Shown here: positions 12,818 through 18,736 of the stretch, in pieces
Position numbering within the stretch: the first letter of the stretch is position 1
How the letters are laid out: each line of letters opens with the position of its first letter
Source of the DNA: CAZDDY01 sp964504455
GTDB taxonomy: Bacteria > Patescibacteriota > Minisyncoccia > Phycocordibacterales > UBA9973
Direction of reading: 5' to 3'
NCBI GenBank assembly: GCA_964504455.1
Contig: CAZDDY010000007.1
Location: 1 to 20,338 of the forward strand
Length of the DNA stretch: 20,338 bases
Program-made: the position numbers and the translations under genes
Notes under the pieces: model-generated
What the model was told of the DNA's origin: nothing
Databases searched by the model: none
What the model saw: only the letters and a program-made list of their open reading frames with translations

Positions 12818-13939
12818 TTAGACAATTTTTCGAGAAAGGAGGGGGTTGATTCGAGTTACAATTTCATAATTAATAGTTTTAGAAGCTTTCGCTAAATCCT
12901 CTGCACTTATTTCTTGGTTTCCATCTTTCCCTATAATTGTAACAATATCCCCTTTTGTTACTCCGCTTGCTAAGCTTGCATCAACCACACACATGTTCAT
13001 CATGACACGACCGAGTATGGGGCATTCCTTGCCTCGTATCAACACTTTTGCTCTTGCTGATGCCTCTCTCGGTAATCCATCCCAGTACCCGACAGGCAAA
13101 ACTGCGATCATGGTTTTTTTCTTAAGTTCACACGTACAATCATATGCAATAAAAGACCCTGCCGGTAGAATTTTCGCTTCAACTACTTTCGTTTTAAAAC
13201 TAAGCACTGGTAGAAGATGGGTTTTATTATTTTTTGTTTCACTTGATGGCCAAAGTCCGTACATACCAATACCAAACCGGACCATATTACAAGCTAAATC
13301 CGACTTTCTGATAACGCCTGAGGTTGCTGAAGTGTGGACCTCAGGATAAAGTCCAGCCTCATTCAAAGATTCTTTCCATGCAAGGAGCTCTTTGTATTGC
13401 TTTATTGTGTATGAATCAAATTCTTTGCTCTCAGCACCTGAAAGATGTGTATAAAGTCCAACAAGAGAAATGTTTTTCATTTTGGCAATAAATTGAGAGA
13501 CTACTTCTATGTCTTTTTTCAAGAATCCTTGTCTTCCTAGCCCTGTATCAACCTTAAGATGTACTTTCAATTTTTGGGAAAATTTCTTTTTTTGCAAATA
13601 TTCCAACTGATCAAAATGTGAGACGGTAAGTTCAATACCTCGTTTTGAGGCAACTCCCACCCAGCTAGCCTCAAACGTCTGAAGCACTACTACTTTTTTA
13701 TTTGTTTTACTTTTTACCAAAAGCGCATCCTCAAAAGAAAATACACCGAACGCATCAACTGATTTTTCAGATTTTAAAATGGAAAGTACTTGCAAAAGTC
13801 CATGCCCATATGCATTCGATTTAACAACAAACATAGCTTTACAGCCTAAAGGTAAAACTCCTTTTAAAGTACGCACATTTTCAAGAAGTGCATTTTTATT
13901 TATTTCTATCCATGTGCTCCTCTGGTCAAGTGCTTTCAT
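12818..13939 (-). CDS. alr: Alanine racemase
   Basis: A 373-residue fold-type III PLP enzyme that interconverts L- and D-alanine for peptidoglycan. The PLP lysine is in VVKSNAYGHG (Lys40). Other family marks are HLKVDTGLGRQG (147-158), YTHLSGAES, the CNMVRFGIGMYG phosphate-binding segment, the second catalytic region IAYDCT with VLPVGYWDGLPR, and GRVMMNMCVVDAS. The C-terminal beta domain ends TRINPLLSRK. Length and motif order are normal. Possession of alr fits a cell that makes or remodels its own wall. A weak TATACA -10 ends 5 nt before the ATG; there is no Shine-Dalgarno. rpmG and tRNA-Trp follow on the same strand. Confidence 0.97.
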   Translation of the reverse strand: MKALDQRSTWIEINKNALLENVRTLKGVLPLGCKAMFVVKSNAYGHGLLQVLSILKSEKSVDAFGVFSFEDALLVKSKTNKKVVVLQTFEASWVGVASKRGIELTVSHFDQLEYLQKKKFSQKLKVHLKVDTGLGRQGFLKKDIEVVSQFIAKMKNISLVGLYTHLSGAESKEFDSYTIKQYKELLAWKESLNEAGLYPEVHTSATSGVIRKSDLACNMVRFGIGMYGLWPSSETKNNKTHLLPVLSFKTKVVEAKILPAGSFIAYDCTCELKKKTMIAVLPVGYWDGLPREASARAKVLIRGKECPILGRVMMNMCVVDASLASGVTKGDIVTIIGKDGNQEISAEDLAKASKTINYEIVTRINPLLSRKIV

Positions 13940-13964
13940 AAATATGTATACAGAATAGCATAAA

Positions 13965-13993
13965 TTTACTCAGGCTTTTTTTTATGGTACTAT
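13965..13993 (+). promoter_or_regulatory. Promoter of tRNA-Tyr
   Basis: TTTACT (13965-13970) and extended -10 TGG-TACTAT (13985-13993; hexamer 13988-13993) are 17 nt apart. The nine bases TGGTACTAT are identical to those before tRNA-Gln. The tRNA 5' end is 33 nt downstream. Confidence 0.6.
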
Positions 13994-14026
13994 GCCCTCT
14001 GTACGAAGAAATACTTTTGTACACTT

Positions 14027-14110
14027 GCGTCGGTGGCGGAGTGGTCAATCGCAATTGACTGTAAATCAATCGCCCTTAGGGCTACGAAGGTTCGAATCCT
14101 TCCCGGCGCA
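14027..14110 (+). tRNA. tRNA-Tyr (anticodon GTA)
   Basis: Acceptor GCGTCGG (14027-14033) pairs with CCGGCGC (14103-14109) with one G-U. The D-arm is GCG/CGC with AGTGGTCAAT, the anticodon stem ATTGA/TCAAT encloses CTGTAAA (anticodon GTA), a long 15-nt variable arm (CGCCCTTAGGGCTAC) follows, then T-arm GAAGG/CCTTC with TTCGAAT and discriminator A (14110). No CCA is encoded. A36-A37-A38 makes it a predicted MiaA substrate. Its last 14 bases plus the next 3 recur 164 nt downstream. Confidence 0.95.
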
Positions 14111-14113
14111 CAA
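14097..14113 (+). repeat. 17-bp direct repeat, copy 1 (tRNA-Tyr 3' end)
   Basis: TCCTTCCCGGCGCACAA covers part of the T-stem, the acceptor 3' strand, the discriminator and 3 nt beyond the tRNA gene. An identical copy is at 14261-14277. Confidence 0.95.
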
Positions 14114-14116
14114 GTG

Positions 14117-14149
14117 AAATTCAGAATGGATATTTTCCATTCTGAATTT
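14117..14149 (+). terminator. Strong hairpin just downstream of tRNA-Tyr
   Basis: AAATTCAGAATGGA (14117-14130) and TCCATTCTGAATTT (14136-14149) form a perfect 14-bp stem with a 5-nt loop, beginning 7 nt after the tRNA 3' end. Only a short T-run is present, so it may be a weak terminator or a 3'-processing barrier. Confidence 0.5.
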
Positions 14150-14157
14150 TGCTATAT

Positions 14158-14271
14158 GTCGGGAGAAAACAAACTGCTTTGTTTTCGTAAGGATTCGAAA
14201 GGAGTTTCATTATTTCTTGCAATGAAATTGAAACTCACCTGCCAACGTAGTTGGAGAAATTCCTTCCCGGC
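14158..14271 (+). ncRNA. Possible structured RNA with cloverleaf-like folding, sharing the tRNA-Tyr 3' end
   Basis: GTCGGGA (14158-14164) can pair with TCCCGGC (14265-14271), closing a multiloop with three local hairpins: GAAAACAAA/TTTGTTTTC (14165-14186), GAGTTTCA/TGAAACTC (14202-14236) and CCAAC/GTTGG (14242-14254). AAGGATTCGAA (14189-14199) is also the exact complement of the tRNA-Tyr T-arm sequence TTCGAATCCTT. It is not a normal tRNA: the arms have the wrong sizes and no T-loop motif. It may be a tRNA-derived remnant, an RNA gene or a processing element; expression is unknown. Confidence 0.35.
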
Positions 14272-14277
14272 GCACAA
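14261..14277 (+). repeat. 17-bp direct repeat, copy 2
   Basis: Identical to 14097-14113. A duplicated tRNA 3' end is what site-specific integration or tRNA-gene recombination leaves, but the 147 nt between the copies carries no integrase or other gene. Confidence 0.95.
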
Positions 14278-14278
14278 A

Positions 14279-14322
14279 AAAGTAACTAAAAATCCCGCGG
14301 ATGCGGGATTTTTAGTTACTTT
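14279..14322. terminator. 20-bp hairpin terminator, overlapping the clpB stop codon
   Basis: AAAGTAACTAAAAATCCCGC (14279-14298) and its exact reverse complement (14303-14322) enclose loop GGAT. The clpB stop TAA (14318-14316) lies within the stem. A-rich and T-rich flanks on both arms suggest it serves both clpB leftward and the tRNA-Tyr unit rightward. Confidence 0.85.
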
Positions 14323-16997
14323 GCTCGTGTTGTACTTCTCACAGCGACACCAGATTTTTGTTTTTTAGCTTTTTTAAGCTCTATATGAAGCTCGTCATTT
14401 TTGAGCACTACAGATACTGTATCCCCTTTCCCAACACCGTTTGAAATCATAAAAGAAGCAACAGGGTTTAGAATTTTTGTTTGAATTAAGCGATTAAGAG
14501 GTCGTGCACCATAATGTGGATCATATCCGGTCTTTGCCATGTGATCGAGCGCTTCACTTGTTAGCTCAAGAGCAATTCCTTTATCAAGCAAACGTTCTCT
14601 CACTGTTTGAATTCGAATTTCAACAATGTGGCGAAGTATTTCAGGTGTAAGCACATCAAAGACAACAACTTCATCAACTCTGTTAAGGAATTCTGGTCTA
14701 AAGAAATCTTTGAGAGAATCGAGCACCTTGTCTTTTGCATCAGCGTAACTTTCTGTTGTTGTTTTTTGTGAGAAGCCAATACTCTCCATTTTATTTATGA
14801 ACTGAGAACCAAGGTTTGATGTCATAATAATGATGGAATTTTTGAAGTTAACAGTCCTACCCTTACCATCAGTAAGTCTTCCGTCATCAAGCACCTGGAG
14901 AAGTAAATTAAATACTTCAGGATGTGCTTTTTCTATTTCATCAAAAAGCACAATTGAGTATGGACGGTGTCTGACTGCTTCTGTAAGCTGTCCTGATTCA
15001 TCGTAGCCAACGTACCCAGGAGGAGAACCCACGAGTTTAGAAATACTATGACGCTCCATATACTCTGACATATCCACTCGAATAAGTGCTCGCTCGTCAT
15101 TAAACATAAACTCAGCAAGGGCTTTTGTAAGCTCTGTCTTACCTACACCTGTTGGTCCAAGGAAAATAAATGAACCTATTGGTCGGTTTGGATCAGAAAT
15201 ACCAGCACGTGAGCGTCTAATAACACCAGCAACTTTCTCAATTGCGTCATTTTGCCCAATAACACGCTTTTTAAGTTCTTCTTCCATACGCTCAAGTTTT
15301 GTTCTCTCTTCCTCAAGCATTCGTGTAAGTGGAATACCTGTCCAACGAGACACAACTTCAGCAATGTCTTCCGCAGTAATTTCTTCTTTAAGAATACGTC
15401 TGGACTTTTGAAGTTTCTTTAATTTTGCCATTTTCTGTTCAAGCTCCTTTTGAAATTGTGGCAACTTTCCATACCGAATCTCAGCGGCACGAGCCAAGTC
15501 TACTCTCATCTCAGCATTTTCAGCTTCAACCTTAACAAGATCAATTTGCTTCTTGAGATTACGAATATCGGTCACAAGAGTTTTTTCATTTTGCCACTTG
15601 AGTTCCAGTTCTTTTGTTTTTTCTTTTAGATTTGCGATTTCTGTATCAATATCTTTTATACGATCTTTCGTCTCTTTATTTCCATGGAGTTGGAATTCTT
15701 TTTTGAGAGCTTCTTTTTCAATTTCAAGACGAGTAATTTTTCTGTGTGCCTCATCTAAAATGATTGGCTTATTCTCAAGAGCAATGCGAAGCATAGAAGA
15801 TGCCTCATCAATAAGATCAATTGCTTTATCTGGTAAATATCGATTCGTAATATAGCGAGTACTTAGATTGACTGCAGAAAGAATCGCGTCATCAGTAATG
15901 TGCACGCCGTGGTATATTTCATATTTTTCTTTCAATCCTCGAAGTATTGCAACAGCATCTTCAACTGTTGGTTCCTCCACATAGACTGGTTGGAAACGTC
16001 TTGCAAGTGCAGGATCACGCTCAATATGCTTTTGATATTCTTTTATTGTTGTTGCACCGATAGCTCTAAATTCACCTCTCGAGAGAGCTGGTTTGAGTAA
16101 ATTTGCTGCATCCATACTTCCTTCGGATGCGCCTGCTCCAACAAGAGTGTGTATCTCGTCAATAAAGACAATAATACTTCCCTCTGATTTTTCGATTTCC
16201 TTCATGATTGCCTTTAGCCGTTCTTCAAATTCGCCTCTAAACTTTGTACCTGCAACTAAAAGCCCGAGATCAAGAGAAACCAACTCTTTATCTTTCAAAG
16301 AATCTGGTACATCACCTTTTGAAATTCTAATTGCAAGCCCTTCGGCAATTGCAGTTTTTCCGGTTCCGGCTTCTCCAATTAAGATTGGATTATTTTTTGT
16401 ACGTCGAGAGAGAATTTGCACAATGCGCATTATTTCATTATCACGGCCAATCACAGGATCGAGTTTATCTTCTCTGGCAAGTTTTGTAAGATTGCGAGTA
16501 TATTTTCCAAGCATTCGGTATTTTTTATTTGGACCAATATCTGAAATAGTTTGGTGCTTTAATTCTTCCACCAATTTCATTACATCATTTTTATTTATCC
16601 GAAACCTTGCAAGAAGTTCTCGTGCCTGACTTTGAATTTCAAGAAGTGATAAGAATAAATGTTCTACGCCAACAAATTCGTCCTTCATGAAGACTGCAAT
16701 TTTACTTGACTGTTCAATCACTTGAGCAAGTTCTGGGGTAAGGTACATTTGGTATGATGCTGAGAGAGTCGTTCTGTTTTCTCCTCCATCAATAACCTCA
16801 AGCAGTGAATCAGTAAGAAGCGCTGTATCTACTTCCATACGTTCTAGCACTTGTAAAATAAGGCTTTCTTCTTGAAGTACTAAGGCAGCCAAAAGATGCA
16901 CTGGGGACACGTGATTTTGCCCACGTTCAATAGCAAGCTCGTGGCTTCTTCTGATAGTTTCCTTTGCTTTTGTAGTGAAATGATTAAATGGAGGCAT
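14316..16997 (-). CDS. clpB: ClpB-type AAA+ disaggregase with an IGF loop
   Basis: An 893-residue Hsp100 protein: double Clp-N domain (about 5-145), NBD1 with Walker A GEAGTGKT (208-215) and Walker B VFIDE (277-281), a long coiled-coil M-domain (about 405-540), NBD2 with GPTGVGKT (614-621), pore loop GYVGYDE (661-667) and VLFDE (683-687), then the C-terminal domain. The full-length M-domain places it with ClpB, which resolves aggregates with DnaK. Unlike typical ClpB, an insertion after SNLGSQ contains SIGF (739-742), the position and type of tripeptide by which ClpA and ClpC dock ClpP. No CIRCE-like operator is visible. TATAAT ends 8 nt before the ATG, with no Shine-Dalgarno. It follows the desulfurase gene by 44 nt. 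Confidence 0.93.
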   Translation of the reverse strand: MPPFNHFTTKAKETIRRSHELAIERGQNHVSPVHLLAALVLQEESLILQVLERMEVDTALLTDSLLEVIDGGENRTTLSASYQMYLTPELAQVIEQSSKIAVFMKDEFVGVEHLFLSLLEIQSQARELLARFRINKNDVMKLVEELKHQTISDIGPNKKYRMLGKYTRNLTKLAREDKLDPVIGRDNEIMRIVQILSRRTKNNPILIGEAGTGKTAIAEGLAIRISKGDVPDSLKDKELVSLDLGLLVAGTKFRGEFEERLKAIMKEIEKSEGSIIVFIDEIHTLVGAGASEGSMDAANLLKPALSRGEFRAIGATTIKEYQKHIERDPALARRFQPVYVEEPTVEDAVAILRGLKEKYEIYHGVHITDDAILSAVNLSTRYITNRYLPDKAIDLIDEASSMLRIALENKPIILDEAHRKITRLEIEKEALKKEFQLHGNKETKDRIKDIDTEIANLKEKTKELELKWQNEKTLVTDIRNLKKQIDLVKVEAENAEMRVDLARAAEIRYGKLPQFQKELEQKMAKLKKLQKSRRILKEEITAEDIAEVVSRWTGIPLTRMLEEERTKLERMEEELKKRVIGQNDAIEKVAGVIRRSRAGISDPNRPIGSFIFLGPTGVGKTELTKALAEFMFNDERALIRVDMSEYMERHSISKLVGSPPGYVGYDESGQLTEAVRHRPYSIVLFDEIEKAHPEVFNLLLQVLDDGRLTDGKGRTVNFKNSIIIMTSNLGSQFINKMESIGFSQKTTTESYADAKDKVLDSLKDFFRPEFLNRVDEVVVFDVLTPEILRHIVEIRIQTVRERLLDKGIALELTSEALDHMAKTGYDPHYGARPLNRLIQTKILNPVASFMISNGVGKGDTVSVVLKNDELHIELKKAKKQKSGVAVRSTTRAK

Positions 16998-17005
16998 ACG
17001 TTTCT

Positions 17006-17011
17006 ATTATA
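17006..17011 (-). promoter_or_regulatory. -10 box of clpB
   Basis: A perfect TATAAT on the minus strand ends 8 nt before the clpB ATG, predicting a leader of 1-2 nt. The -35 is poor. Confidence 0.6.
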
Positions 17012-17041
17012 CCCGAACTGTCAAGTATTTTCTATATGGGT

Positions 17042-18241
17042 TTATTTTTGCGACAGTAAGTTAGTTATGCGTTTCAAAGTAATAAGTATTTTTTTTATAT
17101 CTTTTTTTCTTGTACTTCTTCCAAAAGAAAATCTGATGCTTCCTGAAGTCGAATCTTTGTTTCCTGAAATTGCTTGTATAACATGAGAAGATTCTTCTTC
17201 ATCTGATTTGCAAGCACTTTTTTCAGAAACAGAAATACCTGCACTATCAAGGTACAGAACAAGTGACTCACTTGAAAAACCCGGGAGTGTGATGTTTACA
17301 TTGTTCGGAAGTCGGTCAGTGAGTCCACCATTTATAACAACGCTTGGAAAATTTTTTTGTAACTGCCCGACAAAAAACGTCTGCAATTTTGAAAGCCTTT
17401 TTGATTCTTTTTCTTTTATCTTCTCATTAATCTCTACTGCAAAACTAAATGCATCAATGAGTGGCACATTTTCTGTCCCAGCACGTAACCCGAGTTCTTG
17501 CACTCCACCATGAAAAAGAGGAGCGAGGGCAACATTTCTTTTTTTGTATAAGGCTCCTACTCCTTTTGGCCCGTATATCTTTGAGCTATTTATCGTAAGC
17601 AAATCTACCCCAAGGTCTTCCACAGAAATACTCTTATAGACAAAAGATTGGCAGGCATCAGTGTGGAAATATATAGGAAAATCAGTATCCCTTTGTTTTC
17701 GTTCCTGCCTAATAATTTTTGATATTTCTTTTATAGGTTGGACGGTACCTATTTCATTATTTGCATGCATAACTGACACACAGACTGTATCTTTTGTAAT
17801 TAGTTTTTTTAACTCCAAAAGATCAATGTATCCATCTGTGTCTACGGGTGCAAAATCAACTGCGACAAAAGATGAAACTTTTTTACTAGCTTCAATAATT
17901 GCCGCATGCTCAATAGCACTTACCACAATATGCAATTTCCGATTCGGGTATTTGTTTCGCATCGCTTCAACACTGCCACAGAGAGCTAGATTATCAGCTT
18001 CTGTTCCTCCACTAGTAAATAGTATTTCATCTGGATGAGCCCCAAGAGTTCCAGAAATGCGTGTTCGAGCATCCTCTAATATTTTCTTCGCTTTTACTCC
18101 CTCTTGGTGAAAAGCACTTGGGTTGCCAAATACATCTGTAAGTGATTTTTTCAACCTAGAAATAACCCTCCTGTCAACTGGAGTGCTTGAAGCATGGTCG
18201 GCATATATTCTTTTATTTTTTATTCGCTCTAAAAATTCCAT
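17042..18241 (-). CDS. Cysteine desulfurase (IscS/NifS family)
   Basis: A 399-residue fold-type I PLP enzyme that takes sulfur from cysteine as an enzyme persulfide for tRNA thiolation and Fe-S assembly. Motifs: YADHASSTPVD near the N-terminus, FTSGGTEADNLAL (75-87), EHAA with His112 stacking on PLP, HANNEIGTVQPI (159-170), HTDACQS (193-199), the PLP lysine in SSKIYGPKGVG (Lys221), RAGTENVP, and the mobile catalytic loop KSACKSDEEESSHV with Cys344. The loop is more acidic than the usual SGSACxSG form. No iscU, sufB or mnmA lies nearby, so its sulfur acceptor is not shown. It shares a palindromic -10 region with divergent DUF4446 and has an unusually long gap (22 nt) from -10 to ATG for this window. 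Confidence 0.93.
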   Translation of the reverse strand: MEFLERIKNKRIYADHASSTPVDRRVISRLKKSLTDVFGNPSAFHQEGVKAKKILEDARTRISGTLGAHPDEILFTSGGTEADNLALCGSVEAMRNKYPNRKLHIVVSAIEHAAIIEASKKVSSFVAVDFAPVDTDGYIDLLELKKLITKDTVCVSVMHANNEIGTVQPIKEISKIIRQERKQRDTDFPIYFHTDACQSFVYKSISVEDLGVDLLTINSSKIYGPKGVGALYKKRNVALAPLFHGGVQELGLRAGTENVPLIDAFSFAVEINEKIKEKESKRLSKLQTFFVGQLQKNFPSVVINGGLTDRLPNNVNITLPGFSSESLVLYLDSAGISVSEKSACKSDEEESSHVIQAISGNKDSTSGSIRFSFGRSTRKKDIKKILITLKRITNLLSQK

Positions 18242-18263
18242 GAATTGCTAAAAAAGCCTTAAT

Positions 18264-18273
18264 AGTATATACT
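18264..18273. promoter_or_regulatory. Palindromic shared -10 for divergent desulfurase and DUF4446-infB genes
   Basis: AGTATATACT is its own reverse complement and supplies TATACT on each strand. Rightward it ends 10 nt before the DUF4446 ATG (18284), leftward 22 nt before the desulfurase ATG (18241). Two polymerases could not occupy it together. Confidence 0.5.
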
Positions 18274-18283
18274 TTTTGCCATT

Positions 18284-18736
18284 ATGGTGCTACTTCCCCA
18301 TCTTGACATTATTTCTTTGGCTCTGGGTATACTACTCCTGTTTTTTGTTATTCGAAATGAAATAAGGCTAAAAAAATTACTTCGAGGTAATGATGGGAAG
18401 TCTTTGGAAAAACATATTGCCCTACTTCTCAAAACATGCGAAGAAATAAAAAAGGAAAATACTGAGATCAAAGACCATATTGAAATTCTCCACAACAGAC
18501 TAAGAAAGACCATTAGAGGCGTTGAGACAATTCGTTTTAACCCATTCAAAGACCAAGGAAGCAATCAAAGCTTTGCAACTGCATTCATCAACGATGAAGG
18601 CAGTGGCGTAGTCCTCTCAAGTTTGTACGCGCGAGATCGAATGAGTGTTTTTGCAAAACCGATACAAAATGCGAAATCAGAATATGAGCTTACTGATGAA
18701 GAAAAGATAGTGCTTGAAAAGGCTACAAAAAAATAA
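18284..18736 (+). CDS. DUF4446 family membrane-anchored protein
   Basis: A 150-residue protein matching DUF4446 from memory. It has an N-terminal transmembrane helix (about 8-24), a charged coiled-coil linker (about 27-75, KTCEEIKKENTEIKDHIEIL) and a soluble C-terminal domain with the family pattern: RFNPFKD (83-89), SFATAFINDEGSGVVLSSL (95-113), YARDRMSVFAKPI and SEYELTDEEK. Its function is unknown; the family is common in Firmicutes and Patescibacteria. The first base of the infB ATG is the last base of this TAA stop (TAATG), so the two are translationally coupled and form an operon with rbfA. TATACT ends 10 nt before the ATG, giving at most a very short leader. Confidence 0.85.
   Translation: MVLLPHLDIISLALGILLLFFVIRNEIRLKKLLRGNDGKSLEKHIALLLKTCEEIKKENTEIKDHIEILHNRLRKTIRGVETIRFNPFKDQGSNQSFATAFINDEGSGVVLSSLYARDRMSVFAKPIQNAKSEYELTDEEKIVLEKATKK

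Noticed and set aside
14111..14280. T-box riboswitch or tmRNA in the non-coding stretch after tRNA-Tyr
   Set aside because: No AGGGTGGNACCGCG-type T-box sequence, no specifier stem, and no tag-coding frame or tRNA-Ala-like ends for tmRNA; the gene to the right is on the opposite strand.
17012..17024. TTGACA upstream of clpB as a -35 element
   Set aside because: It is only 7 nt from the TATAAT hexamer, far too close for a -35/-10 pair.
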